In this document: in pieces, positions 16,964-25,057 of the stretch
Layout of the letters: each line of letters begins with the position of its first letter
How positions within the stretch are numbered: position 1 is the first letter of the stretch
Origin: Allobosea lathyri
Lineage (GTDB): Bacteria; Pseudomonadota; Alphaproteobacteria; Rhizobiales; Beijerinckiaceae
Assembly (NCBI RefSeq): GCF_900108245.1
Contig: NZ_FNUY01000008.1
Coordinates: 62,001 to 126,000 of the forward strand
Direction: 5' to 3'
DNA: 64,000 nucleotides
The notes under the pieces: model-generated
What the model was told of the DNA's origin: nothing
The model's input: the letters and a program-made list of their open reading frames with translations, nothing else
Databases searched by the model: none
Translations under genes and position numbers: made by a program

Positions 16964-17928
16964 CATTCAAGATCGAGATTTTGACAGAGACTGGCGCTGA
17001 AGCCCGGCAACAGATGGCACTCTTCTTGGGGATGCCTTTCGCGCCGGTGTCAACGTTGGTGCCGAATACCGAGCCTTTCCCGTCGAACCGGGCAATGCCT
17101 TCCGGCGCTGACACGACCGTCGACCAACCCACCGACCGGCAGCAGGGCGTGCTCGACGGCACCTTCGGCGTCCGTTCCGCGACCGATGAAGAGCGCGCCG
17201 CTGTCGGCATTGCTCCGAGCGTCCTCGACGAGCCGTCCGTCCAGCAGGCCATCGCCAAGCGGGAACGCGGCCAGCCGTCGCCGGGCAAGGCCCGCCGCAC
17301 CAAGGCCGAGATCGCCGAGGATGAAGCCGCTGACGCAGTCGACGACGCCAACATCACCACCCACATTCCTCCGGCGCTGAACATTTCGTCGGGTGAAGAG
17401 CGGGTCGATCCGTCCATAGTCGCGCAAGACGCAGCTGACGAAGCCGCCGAAAGCGCTGCGGCGCGCACCTCCGGCGCTCCGACGCTGGACGATCTCCGGC
17501 GCCTGATGGGCGATGTCCAGCGCAAGCACGGCATGGCCGTTGCTGCGAAGCTCCCCGGCCTGATCGGCAAGGGCGTCGGCGAGCTGACCGACGAGGAACT
17601 GCCGAAGGCCATCAGCGCCGTGCAGTTCGTGCTGGAGAACGGGCTGAGCAACGTCAGCGACGAGCCGGCCAAGACGGAGGCTACGCCTGCCGCCACGAAG
17701 CAAGATCTCGTTGCCGCGATGCTGGATTACGCCCTCTTCGCGGACGGCCAGAACGCCGACCACGCGAAGATGCCGCACACCATGGAGGACGTCGCGGTCG
17801 TCTTCGGGAAGCTGTTCGGCGCCGAGGTGTCGAAGCTCTCGCAGGTCCCCGCCGACGGCTACGCGAAGGCCATCGCCGGCATCGCCGAGATGAAGTCGAA
17901 GGACGTCTTCAAGCGCGGGGGCAAGTGA
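16960..17928 (+). CDS. Hypothetical replication-block protein
   Basis: A 322-residue acidic, Ala-rich protein with no recognised domain. The first ~180 residues look disordered. A helical region follows (LDDLRRLMGDVQRKHGMAVAAKLPGLIGKGVGELTDEELPKAISAVQFVLENG), which resembles the helical tail found in some single-strand annealing or binding accessory proteins. The ATG at 16,960 has AAGGAAAG upstream and overlaps the helicase stop. It contains one bipartite element at 17,412. Confidence 0.65.
   Translation: MTFKIEILTETGAEARQQMALFLGMPFAPVSTLVPNTEPFPSNRAMPSGADTTVDQPTDRQQGVLDGTFGVRSATDEERAAVGIAPSVLDEPSVQQAIAKRERGQPSPGKARRTKAEIAEDEAADAVDDANITTHIPPALNISSGEERVDPSIVAQDAADEAAESAAARTSGAPTLDDLRRLMGDVQRKHGMAVAAKLPGLIGKGVGELTDEELPKAISAVQFVLENGLSNVSDEPAKTEATPAATKQDLVAAMLDYALFADGQNADHAKMPHTMEDVAVVFGKLFGAEVSKLSQVPADGYAKAIAGIAEMKSKDVFKRGGK
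17412..17443 (+). promoter_or_regulatory. Bipartite element, copy 2 (inside a CDS)
   Basis: Exact GTCCATAGTCGC, 12-base spacer, then TGACGAAG. It lies inside the coding sequence at 16,960-17,928, where it encodes the Ser-Ile-Val-Ala part of DPSIVAQ. Confidence 0.6.
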
Positions 17929-17929
17929 C

Positions 17930-18133
17930 ATGGCCGCTGAAAAGAAGCCGATCAAAAACTACCTGGTGCGCGAGACCACGGGCATCACGCACAAGATCCC
18001 GTCCACGCAGATGGTCAAGTCCGAAGGAGAGCTGACCTTCTACCTGGAAAGCGAGCTCGTCGCCGTCTTCGCCGCGGGCCAGTGGGTGAGCTGCGCGCTG
18101 TTCATCGACGAAAAGGCCAAGGTCGATGGTTGA
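17930..18133 (+). CDS. Small hypothetical protein
   Basis: A 67-residue protein (MAAEKKPIKNYLVRETTGITHKIPSTQMVKSEGELTFYLESELVAVF) placed between the 322-residue protein and the DUF2800 nuclease, whose start it overlaps by 8 bp. Beta-rich by eye; no family is recognised. Confidence 0.65.
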   Translation: MAAEKKPIKNYLVRETTGITHKIPSTQMVKSEGELTFYLESELVAVFAAGQWVSCALFIDEKAKVDG

Positions 18134-19406
18134 CCACGGCGCCCGCGACCACGCCACCTGGGCGGCCAGTTCCACGGCTCGGAATTGGCACTGCTCCGGC
18201 GCCCTCGCGCTCTCCCGTGCGGCCCCGCCGCAGAAAGAGAGCATCCACGCAGCCACAGGCACGGCGGTTCACCAGATCGCCGAGCGCTGCCTGCGCACCG
18301 GCGCCGATCCGGCGGCCTTCCTCGATACGGTCGAAAAGACCAAGGAACGCGAGATCGAGATCGGCGAGGACGAGGTCAACTCGGCGGCCGAGTACGTCAA
18401 CTATGTTCGGGGCGTGGCCTATCGCCTCGCCGACGAGCTCCTGCTGCAGGACGACAAGATCGTCCAGGTCGAACAGCGATTTTCGCTGGCCGAATTGGAC
18501 ACGCCCTTCGATGCCGGCGGTACGGGTGACGCGGTGCTTTACACACCGCCGACCCGGCACCTGGAGATCGTCGATCTCAAGAACGGCATGGGCGTGGTCG
18601 ACGTCTCCGAGAACAAGCAGCTGCGGACCTATGCGCTGGGCGCCATGCTGGCCAATCCCGGCCTGGACGTCGAAACGATCACGGTGACGATCGTCCAGCC
18701 CCGAGCGCCGCACAAGGATGGGCGCATCAGGTCGGAGACCTTCCACGTCGCCGAACTGATCGAATGGACGGCCGAATTGCTGGCCAAGATGGGCCAGTCC
18801 AAGCAGGCCTGCGACGAGTACGACGCGCTCGGCGGCAACACGGTCCTGTTCGACGAATGGGCCGAGAAGTGGCTGAAGCCCGGGAAATGCTCGTTTTGCC
18901 CTGCGGAGGGGTTCTGCCCTGCGCTGCGCAAGAAGGCCCTCGACGCAGCTGCGGTGTGGCTGGACGACCTGGAGCAGCCGCGCATTGCCAATGCGCCCGG
19001 CGAGATGTCGCCGGAGAAACTGGGCCAGACGCTCGACCTGCTGGAGATGATAGAGAACTGGATCAAGGCCGTCCGTGCCCACGCCCACACCATGGCCGAG
19101 CATGGCGCGACGATCCCCGGCTATCAGCTCGTCGAGAAGATCGGCAACCGCAAATGGGCGGCTGACGAGGCGAAGATCATCGCCGACCTGAAAACCGTCG
19201 CCGGCCTGACCGACGACGAAATCTACGACCGGAAAGTTCGTTCGGTCGCGCAGATCGAGAAGGTTCTTGGCGCGAAGCGCAAGGACAAGATCTCGAACAT
19301 GTGGATGCGCCCGGTAACGGGAACCAATCTCGCCTCCACGACCAAGTCCACCCGTCCGGCAGTCAAGTCGAAAGCCGAACAGTTCCTCGAAACCGAAAGT
19401 ACCTGA
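18126..19406 (+). CDS. DUF2800 PD-(D/E)XK nuclease-like protein
   Basis: A 426-residue protein of the DUF2800 family, found beside DUF2815 and polymerase genes in many phages. GTGDAVLY followed by HLEIVDLKNG gives the D...(D/E)xK nuclease core (about residues 135-155). CSFCPAEGFCPALR near residue 258 provides four cysteines or near-cysteines of the Fe-S type seen in Cas4/AddB-like exonucleases. A recombination exonuclease role is inferred from fold. Only 2 bp separate its stop from the DUF2815 start. Confidence 0.88.
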   Translation: MVDHGARDHATWAASSTARNWHCSGALALSRAAPPQKESIHAATGTAVHQIAERCLRTGADPAAFLDTVEKTKEREIEIGEDEVNSAAEYVNYVRGVAYRLADELLLQDDKIVQVEQRFSLAELDTPFDAGGTGDAVLYTPPTRHLEIVDLKNGMGVVDVSENKQLRTYALGAMLANPGLDVETITVTIVQPRAPHKDGRIRSETFHVAELIEWTAELLAKMGQSKQACDEYDALGGNTVLFDEWAEKWLKPGKCSFCPAEGFCPALRKKALDAAAVWLDDLEQPRIANAPGEMSPEKLGQTLDLLEMIENWIKAVRAHAHTMAEHGATIPGYQLVEKIGNRKWAADEAKIIADLKTVAGLTDDEIYDRKVRSVAQIEKVLGAKRKDKISNMWMRPVTGTNLASTTKSTRPAVKSKAEQFLETEST

Positions 19407-19408
19407 CC

Positions 19409-20074
19409 ATGGCCTTTGCACGATCCGACGATTTCAAATCCCCCGATTGCCGCCTGTCCTTCGCGAACGGCCTCTTCAAGGCCCGCGCCGGCAGCACCGA
19501 ACCCGGCGCCAAGCTGAAGTTCGGCTCCACGCTGATCTTCCCGAAATCCGCCATGACCGCGAAGACGATCTCCTATCGCGGCGCCCTGGTGTCGCTGCAG
19601 GACATCGTTGCGGCGGTGATCGTCGAGCAGTGGGGCGACAAGGGGCTGGAGAAGGCCAAAGCTGGCCTGATCAAGTCTCCGTTCCTGCCGGGAGACGGCA
19701 AGGAAGCCCGCAACAAGAAGACCGGCGATCTGCACGGTGGCATGGGCCCGGAGGTGTTCTTCATCCGCACGCAGGCCAATGCCGATCGTCCTCCGGTCGT
19801 GTCGGCCTCGCACACGGCGGTGATCCCGGCCACGGAGAAGGAAGTGTATTCCGGCTGCTACGGCTTCGGGGCGATCAACTTCTTCGCCTGGAACCACCCG
19901 CAGAACGGCGACGGCATCTCGTGCGGCATCCAGTCTTTCTACAAGAAGGCCGACGGCGAGAGCCTGGGCGGCTCGGGCGGCGATCCGGAGAAGTGGCTGG
20001 AGACCGTCGAGGACACCGGCGCTGCGCCTGCTGCGACGCAGGGCGGGGCTGGCGCGTCAGGCCTTTTCGGCTAA
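19409..20074 (+). CDS. DUF2815 single-stranded DNA-binding protein
   Basis: A 221-residue protein matching DUF2815, the family of the Enc34 phage ssDNA-binding protein, with an OB-fold as in T7 gp2.5. Characteristic parts are SFANGLFKAR, GPEVFFIRTQANADRPPVV and YSGCYGFGAINFFAW. It should coat single strands at the phage fork and interact with the DUF2800 and polymerase proteins encoded around it. The C-terminus is Gly/Ala-rich and less acidic than in T7. Confidence 0.88.
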   Translation: MAFARSDDFKSPDCRLSFANGLFKARAGSTEPGAKLKFGSTLIFPKSAMTAKTISYRGALVSLQDIVAAVIVEQWGDKGLEKAKAGLIKSPFLPGDGKEARNKKTGDLHGGMGPEVFFIRTQANADRPPVVSASHTAVIPATEKEVYSGCYGFGAINFFAWNHPQNGDGISCGIQSFYKKADGESLGGSGGDPEKWLETVEDTGAAPAATQGGAGASGLFG

Positions 20075-20086
20075 TTTATCCGGAAC

Positions 20087-20118
20087 GTCCATAATCACGA
20101 CCGACACGCCGGACAATC
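20087..20118 (+). promoter_or_regulatory. Bipartite element, copy 3
   Basis: GTCCATAATCAC (two differences), 12-base spacer, then GGACAATC. It lies just after the DUF2815 stop and before the ATG at 20,153, and overlaps the hairpin at 20,102-20,128. Confidence 0.7.
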
Positions 20119-20128
20119 CGGCGTGTCG
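20102..20128 (+). terminator. Strong intergenic hairpin
   Basis: A perfect 12-bp stem (CGACACGCCGGA / TCCGGCGTGTCG) with loop CAA lies between the DUF2815 gene and the next gene. No T-run follows, so it may attenuate transcription or protect a message end rather than terminate fully. Confidence 0.55.
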
Positions 20129-20152
20129 GAACCGCCAATCAGGAGAATTTCC

Positions 20153-20455
20153 ATGCCCGATACCAAGACCATATCCACGCAGATGCCCGGGTCAAAGACC
20201 GCACGTTGGCTCCGCTTCGTCGCCTTCTGGATCGTGATCGTCGCCGCCTTCGGCTTTTCCAAGCAGTGGTTCGGCGGCTCGTGGGTGATCGACCTGATCG
20301 TCCTGTTGCTCGTCGCGCTCACGACGACCAGCGGCGTCCGTTCGGTGCTGGGCTACACGGCCGATCTGACGCGCGAGCAGATCACCGCATGGGTGGCGGC
20401 TGGCCAACCGGCTGACGTCAAGGCGTGGAAGGAGCGCACCTATGGCGAGCGCTGA
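20153..20455 (+). CDS. Small two-helix membrane protein
   Basis: A 100-residue protein with two hydrophobic segments ([16 protein letters not shown] and [19 protein letters not shown]) and a charged C-terminus. The ATG at 20,153 has AGGAG 8 bases upstream. Its 3' end overlaps the GapR-like gene by 14 bp. No family is recognised. Confidence 0.7.
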   Translation: MPDTKTISTQMPGSKTARWLRFVAFWIVIVAAFGFSKQWFGGSWVIDLIVLLLVALTTTSGVRSVLGYTADLTREQITAWVAAGQPADVKAWKERTYGER

Positions 20456-20726
20456 AAACCCCCGCGCCACTGCCGGCGACAACAGCGGTGATCCTGTCGC
20501 GGGCGACCAGTTGAAGAGCATCGTCGAGCGCATCGAGCGCCTGGAGGAAGAGAAGAAGACGATCTCCGACGACGTCAAGGAGGTCTACGCCGAGGCCAAA
20601 GGCAACGGCTACGACGTCAAGATCCTCCGGAAGGTCATCGCCATCCGCAAGCGCGACGCCAATGAGCGCGCCGAGGAAGAGGCGATCCTCGATCTCTACC
20701 TGCAGGCCGTCGGGGTCTTCGGGTGA
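20442..20726 (+). CDS. GapR-like (DUF2312) DNA-binding protein
   Basis: A 94-residue protein matching the DUF2312/GapR family closely ([19 protein letters not shown], then [23 protein letters not shown]). GapR in Caulobacter clamps overtwisted AT-rich DNA ahead of forks and stimulates gyrase and topoisomerase IV. A phage copy within the replication block may help its own replication or transcription. It overlaps both neighbours by a few bases. Confidence 0.92.
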   Translation: MASAENPRATAGDNSGDPVAGDQLKSIVERIERLEEEKKTISDDVKEVYAEAKGNGYDVKILRKVIAIRKRDANERAEEEAILDLYLQAVGVFG

Positions 20727-20935
20727 TCGACCCGGCCCTGCTCAGCGCCATCGACGCCGGCCTAATGTCCGTCTCGCTCTTCAGGACGGCTGATGGTTGG
20801 CAGGCCAACGTCAAGGCGCGCGGGAGCGAAGGCTTCCGCGTCGCCATCCAATCCGATCCCGTCGCTGCGCTGCTGGAAGCCCTGACCGGGCAGCGCACCC
20901 CCACGTCAACATCATCAGAAAGCGTGTTCGACTGA
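20723..20935 (+). CDS. Small hypothetical protein
   Basis: A 70-residue protein from a GTG overlapping the GapR-like stop by 4 bp ([34 protein letters not shown]). The pattern of strand-strand-helix is common in small phage proteins, but no family is recognised. Its stop overlaps the next ATG by one base. Confidence 0.6.
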   Translation: MIDPALLSAIDAGLMSVSLFRTADGWQANVKARGSEGFRVAIQSDPVAALLEALTGQRTPTSTSSESVFD

Positions 20936-21159
20936 TGGACTACTTTCACCAGATTGAAGACAAGGCCGTGATCCTCCGGAGCGGTGGCGTCTTCCGACAG
21001 GCCAAGGTCTACAAGCGCGGCCAGATGCTCTTCGCCGGGTACGGCGCGGGCTTTGTGCGCCTCCTGAAGATGCCCGGCACGTCCAACCCGAACGTCTCTT
21101 GGGAAGAAACCGACGCCGCGCACAGCACCGACAATCTCGGGCGTCCGATCGTCTCATGA
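20935..21159 (+). CDS. Small hypothetical protein
   Basis: A 74-residue protein ([45 protein letters not shown]) with a beta-rich look. It starts on the last base of the previous stop and overlaps the zinc-ribbon gene by 4 bp. No family is recognised. Confidence 0.65.
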   Translation: MDYFHQIEDKAVILRSGGVFRQAKVYKRGQMLFAGYGAGFVRLLKMPGTSNPNVSWEETDAAHSTDNLGRPIVS

Positions 21160-21470
21160 GGTGCAAGTGCGGAGCCGAGACGCAGGTCACGGACAGCCGG
21201 GCGAGCGCCTTTGACACCATCCGTCGCCGCCGGGAGTGCACGGCCTGCGGCGGACGCTTCACGACCTACGAGAGCCGGATCGCCCCGTGGGTTGTCGAGA
21301 AGCATCGGGCGTCCCGAGCCGCGATGGAGAAGCGGCGGTGGCACGCCAAATCGATCGAAGAGCGGCGGCAGATCAAGAAGCGGGAACACACTCGCGCTGC
21401 CGCCCGCACCGAAGCCGCCATCTCCGGCCGGCCTCTCGACACCGTCTACGAGGAATGGGGCTGCAAGTGA
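21156..21470 (+). CDS. NrdR-like zinc-ribbon protein without ATP-cone
   Basis: The first ~45 residues ([17 protein letters not shown], then [20 protein letters not shown]) copy the N-terminal zinc ribbon of NrdR, the repressor of ribonucleotide reductase genes, with two CxxC-type pairs. NrdR's following ATP-cone is absent; instead there is a short basic tail (104 residues in all). It may bind NrdR boxes or another site without nucleotide sensing. It overlaps both neighbours by 4 bp. Confidence 0.78.
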   Translation: MRCKCGAETQVTDSRASAFDTIRRRRECTACGGRFTTYESRIAPWVVEKHRASRAAMEKRRWHAKSIEERRQIKKREHTRAAARTEAAISGRPLDTVYEEWGCK

Positions 21471-21748
21471 ACGCCAGGCTGCAACACGAGATCGCCCTGA
21501 TGGCCGCACGCTTCCGCGTCGAGCCGGAAGACATCGTCGGCCGCTCCCGGCTCCGCATGGCGGGGAAAGCCCGTCGTGCCGTCTGGTCGCGGTTGGTGAC
21601 GCGCTATCCGGGCGGGGCGTTCGGCATCGCCGCGCTGGCGCAGATGTTCGACCGGACGCCCGAGGCGATCCGGCGCGGGATCGAGCACCACAGGTCAAAG
21701 CGGAAATACTGGAAACGGCCGAAGACCCGCAAAGGAAAGCCGTCATGA
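21467..21748 (+). CDS. DnaA domain IV-like DNA-binding protein
   Basis: A 93-residue protein (from a GTG overlapping the previous stop) containing [60 protein letters not shown]. The order and spacing follow the C-terminal DnaA-box-binding domain of DnaA (R-R, then a helix-turn-helix ending in [12 protein letters not shown] in place of DHTTVLHA). No AAA+ domain is present. A role at an origin or as a regulator is inference. Confidence 0.6.
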   Translation: MNARLQHEIALMAARFRVEPEDIVGRSRLRMAGKARRAVWSRLVTRYPGGAFGIAALAQMFDRTPEAIRRGIEHHRSKRKYWKRPKTRKGKPS

Positions 21749-22167
21749 ACTGGCCTGAATATCTCTTCGGCTTCGCACAGCATGCCGCCACCAAATCCAA
21801 GGACAGCACGCAGGTAGGCGCCGTCCTTGTCGGGCCCGATCGGGAGGTCCGGTTGACCGCCTACAACGGCCCGCCGAAGGGCGTGAAGGACACGCCCGAC
21901 CGGCTGGAGCACCCCCGCAAATACCTCTTCGCCAGCCACGCAGAGGCCAACCTGATCGCGTTCGCGGCCCGTGAGGGCATCAGGACCAAGGATTGCGTCG
22001 TCTACGTCACACACTTCCCCTGCGCGGCTTGTGCCCGGACGCTGATCCAGGCCGGCGTCGTCGGTGTGGTGGCGGGGATGGGTTCAACGTCCATGCCCGA
22101 GGAAGAGTTCGATGCGGCTCGGACCATGTTCCGCGAGGCGGGCGTGAAGGTCCGCGTCACACCCTAA
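21745..22167 (+). CDS. dCMP/cytidine deaminase family protein
   Basis: A 140-residue zinc deaminase with the active site HAEAN (His65, Glu67) and PCAAC (Cys93, Cys96). Phage dCMP deaminases convert dCMP to dUMP for dTTP supply. STQVGAVLVGPDREVRLTAYNGPP is typical of the family. It overlaps the DnaA-IV-like gene by 4 bp. Confidence 0.9.
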   Translation: MNWPEYLFGFAQHAATKSKDSTQVGAVLVGPDREVRLTAYNGPPKGVKDTPDRLEHPRKYLFASHAEANLIAFAAREGIRTKDCVVYVTHFPCAACARTLIQAGVVGVVAGMGSTSMPEEEFDAARTMFREAGVKVRVTP

Positions 22168-22168
22168 A

Positions 22169-22200
22169 GTCCATAGTCGCTCCCTCCATTCAGGACGTCT
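22169..22200 (+). promoter_or_regulatory. Bipartite element, copy 4
   Basis: Exact GTCCATAGTCGC, 12-base spacer, then GGACGTCT. It fills the 37-bp gap between the deaminase stop and the ATG at 22,205; here AGGAC may also act as the ribosome site. Confidence 0.75.
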
Positions 22201-22204
22201 TCCT

Positions 22205-22444
22205 ATGATCGAGCCCGCTTACGTCATCGTTTTCGAGAAGGGCCGAATGCTCGGCTGGAACAACGCGGCCATCCCGCCCGAGATCGGCGCCGGTGGCTGG
22301 CGGCCATATGTCTGGACCAACCATCTCATCGACGCCGAGAAATTCGGCTCCGAAGCCGCTGCGGCGCTCTTCGGGCGCGGCGCGATCCCGCACGAGGAAT
22401 GGAGCGTCGTTCCCGTCTCCATGAACCAGGCGGACTGCGCATGA
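22205..22444 (+). CDS. Small hypothetical protein
   Basis: A 79-residue protein (MIEPAYVIVFEKGRMLGWNNAAIPPEIGAGGWRPYVWTN) with no recognised family. It directly follows a bipartite element and overlaps the next small gene by 4 bp. Confidence 0.65.
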   Translation: MIEPAYVIVFEKGRMLGWNNAAIPPEIGAGGWRPYVWTNHLIDAEKFGSEAAAALFGRGAIPHEEWSVVPVSMNQADCA

Positions 22445-22536
22445 ACCTCCTTCGCGGTTTGCTGTTCGCCCTCCCGCTCTCGATGGCCCTGTGGGTGCTC
22501 ATCGGGCTCTTCATCTGGAGCATCTGGCCATGGTGA
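22441..22536 (+). CDS. 31-residue single-span membrane peptide
   Basis: ATG at 22,441 gives MNLLRGLLFALPLSMALWVLI and then GLFIWSIWPW, one transmembrane helix and little else. It overlaps the upstream stop (ATGA) and the downstream ATG at 22,530, which supports real translation. Function unknown. Confidence 0.5.
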   Translation: MNLLRGLLFALPLSMALWVLIGLFIWSIWPW

Positions 22537-22820
22537 GCGTGCGCGTCACCGATCACGCCCTGGTCCGCTGGCTGGAGCGTCACCACGGTCTCGATACCGA
22601 GGCGTTCCGGCAGGAGCTCGCCGACCTGGCGCAGCCCTTCGCGGACGTCAAAGCCCGCAACGGCAAGGTCGGCAATCTCTACCTGATCATGGACGGGGAC
22701 CGTGTCGTCACGGTCTCGCCAGAGGCGAAGAGCGTGCGGGCGCTGAAGCCTGCCGGCGTCGCAGTCGTGCCGGAACGTCTCCCCTGGAAGGCCCTCAAGC
22801 GGAAACGGGCCCACAAATGA
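22530..22820 (+). CDS. Hypothetical protein upstream of the polymerase
   Basis: A 96-residue protein (MVSVRVTDHALVRWLERHHGLDTEAFRQELADLAQPF) with a basic C-terminus. The HALVRWLER start recurs in small phage proteins next to polymerase genes, but I cannot name the family. It overlaps the polymerase start by 4 bp. Confidence 0.65.
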   Translation: MVSVRVTDHALVRWLERHHGLDTEAFRQELADLAQPFADVKARNGKVGNLYLIMDGDRVVTVSPEAKSVRALKPAGVAVVPERLPWKALKRKRAHK

Positions 22821-25054
22821 GCGGGCTGGAGATCGATTTCGAGACGCGCAGCACCGTCGACCTGAAGACGCGCGGCCTGCACGTCTACATGGCCTCGCCA
22901 ACGACCGTTCCCTTGATGGGCTCGTACCGGATCAATGGCGGGCCGGTGCGGCGCTGGCGCCCCGGTGAGCCTTGCCCCGCCGATATCGTGGCTCACGTCG
23001 CTGCCGGTGGCATGATCAGCGCCCACAACGCCGCGTTCGAGCGTCTGCTGTGGCAGATGATCCTGACGCCGCGCTACGGCTGGCCAGCTGTCCGGACGCG
23101 CCAGTTTCGCTGCACCGCTGCGGCCGCCGCAGCTCTCGGCCTTCCCCGCGCGCTGGAGTTCCTGGGCGACGCCCTGAACCTCGACGTGAAGAAGGACAAG
23201 GTCGGCAAATCGCTGATCCAGAAGTTCTCCGTTCCGCGCCGGCCCCGCAAGGGCGAGCCTGACGATATCGTCGCATTCAACGAGCCGCACGAGTTCCCCG
23301 CCGAGTTCGAGCAGTTCCACGATTATTGCGACGGCGACGTGTTGACGGAGGCCGAGGCCGACACGCGCATGGTGTCGCTCTCCGACTATGAGCAGGCCGT
23401 CTACACGCTCGACCAGACCATCAATGATCGGGGTATCCGGATCGATCGCCGCTCGGCGCGCGCCGCGCTGCGGCTCGCCGAGAAGACCAAGGCGTTCCTC
23501 GATCGCGAGATGAAGCGGGTCACGGGCGGGCGTGTCGGAAAATGCTCCGAACCGGCGAAGCTCCTGGAATGGGCGCAGTCGCGCGGCGTCGACATGGCGA
23601 CCGCCGGCAAGGCCGATATCCTCGACCTGCTGTCCCTGATCGACCTGCCCGCCGATGTGCGCGAGGCGCTGGAGCTACGACAGGAAGCGGCCAAGACATC
23701 AGTGTCGAAGCTGCAGGCCATGCTGAACCGGGCCGACGAGGACGGCCGGGTCCGACATTCCTTCATCTATCACAAGGCCTCGACCGGCCGTTTCCAGTCG
23801 GTCGGCGTCAACTTCGCCAACCTGCCGCGCCCCCGGAAGGCCTTCGAAGACGCGCATCTCGACGCGGCGGCCTTGTTCGAAGCCTTCCAGACCGAGGACC
23901 CGGAATGGCTGCGCGCGTTGTACGGGCCGAAGCTTGGCCGTCCCCTCGACCTGATCTCCGACGCGATCAGGGGCTTCCTGTGGGCCGCACCGGGCCACGA
24001 ACTGATGCAGGCGGACTACAGCTCGATCGAAGGCTGCGTGATCGCGTGGACGTCCGGCGAGGACTGGAAAGTCCAGGCCATGCACGAGATCTTCGCCGAC
24101 GACACGCTGCCCGATATGTATCGCCGCACCGCTGCCGGCATCCTGAACCTGCCGATCGAGGTCGTCACGAAGAAGCACTGGGCCCGCCAAGCGGTGGGCA
24201 AGGTGTCGGAGCTCGCCCTTGGCTTCCAGGGCGGTGTGCCGGCCTTCTACTCCATGTCGCGCAACTACAATGTCGACCTGGAACCGCTGTTCGCCCCGGT
24301 GTGGGAAACCGCCAGCGAGGAACGGCGCGAGAAGGCGGCCAAGCGTTACGAAAACGAGCTGAAGCGTGGTCGCAGCCGCACCGACGAGCTGTCGCGCAAC
24401 GCCTGGATCGCCTGCGAACTGATCAAGGTCGGCTGGCGTGCGACGAACCCGGCCATCGCCAACGGCTGGCGCGCGCGCGAGGAAGCGGTGCGCGAGGCGA
24501 TCCGGAACCCCGGCGTCGTGACCGAGGCCCTGAAGTTCTCCTACATCGTAGCGAACGGTTATCTGTGGTGCCGCCTGCCGTCGGGGCGGTGCCTGGCCTA
24601 TGCGTCACCGAAGCTGCGCGATCAGGTGTGGGCCAAGGTCAAGCTGGCGGATGGAACGTGGTCCGAAGCCGAGGTTATGGACCGCGAACAGGCCGAAGGG
24701 TTGGCGCTGGTCGGCAAGGTTGAGATCCAGGGCGCGACATCGCCGTCGATCTCGGCGCTCGGGCTCGACAAGGCCGGGCGACGCATGCAGCGCGAGCATC
24801 TGCACGGCGGTATCTTCGCCGAGAACGACACGCAGGCCGTGGCGCGCGATATCCTGGTCAACGGCATGTTCGCGGCGGAAGCCGCCGGCTACCCGATCAT
24901 TGGCCACGTCTATGACGAGATGTTCGCCGAGATCCCGCTTGGGTACGGCGACCTACGGGAGTTCGAGCGCCTGATCTGCAAGGCGCCGGGGTGGGCCGAT
25001 GGCTTGCCGTTGAACGCTGGCGGCTTCCGCGCGAAGCGCTATCGCAAGGACTGA
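22817..25054 (+). CDS. Family A phage DNA polymerase with 3'-5' exonuclease
   Basis: This 745-residue enzyme should replicate the phage genome. The N-terminal exonuclease has LEIDFETRS (Asp7, Glu9) and SAHNAAFER. The polymerase has motif A at about 398-410 (MQADYSSIEGCVIAW), motif B at about 453-478 (KHWARQAVGKVSELALGFQGG) and motif C at about 696-705 (GHVYDEMFAEI). Motif C reads Y-D-E where family A normally has H-D-E; the two acidic residues are kept. It follows the DUF2800-DUF2815 genes, its usual partners. Confidence 0.93.
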   Translation: MSGLEIDFETRSTVDLKTRGLHVYMASPTTVPLMGSYRINGGPVRRWRPGEPCPADIVAHVAAGGMISAHNAAFERLLWQMILTPRYGWPAVRTRQFRCTAAAAAALGLPRALEFLGDALNLDVKKDKVGKSLIQKFSVPRRPRKGEPDDIVAFNEPHEFPAEFEQFHDYCDGDVLTEAEADTRMVSLSDYEQAVYTLDQTINDRGIRIDRRSARAALRLAEKTKAFLDREMKRVTGGRVGKCSEPAKLLEWAQSRGVDMATAGKADILDLLSLIDLPADVREALELRQEAAKTSVSKLQAMLNRADEDGRVRHSFIYHKASTGRFQSVGVNFANLPRPRKAFEDAHLDAAALFEAFQTEDPEWLRALYGPKLGRPLDLISDAIRGFLWAAPGHELMQADYSSIEGCVIAWTSGEDWKVQAMHEIFADDTLPDMYRRTAAGILNLPIEVVTKKHWARQAVGKVSELALGFQGGVPAFYSMSRNYNVDLEPLFAPVWETASEERREKAAKRYENELKRGRSRTDELSRNAWIACELIKVGWRATNPAIANGWRAREEAVREAIRNPGVVTEALKFSYIVANGYLWCRLPSGRCLAYASPKLRDQVWAKVKLADGTWSEAEVMDREQAEGLALVGKVEIQGATSPSISALGLDKAGRRMQREHLHGGIFAENDTQAVARDILVNGMFAAEAAGYPIIGHVYDEMFAEIPLGYGDLREFERLICKAPGWADGLPLNAGGFRAKRYRKD

Positions 25055-25057
25055 CTT

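Noticed and set aside
20102-20128. Vestigial insertion-sequence end
   Set aside because: The palindrome is a simple intergenic hairpin with no transposase fragment or target duplication nearby. I see no insertion sequence in the window.
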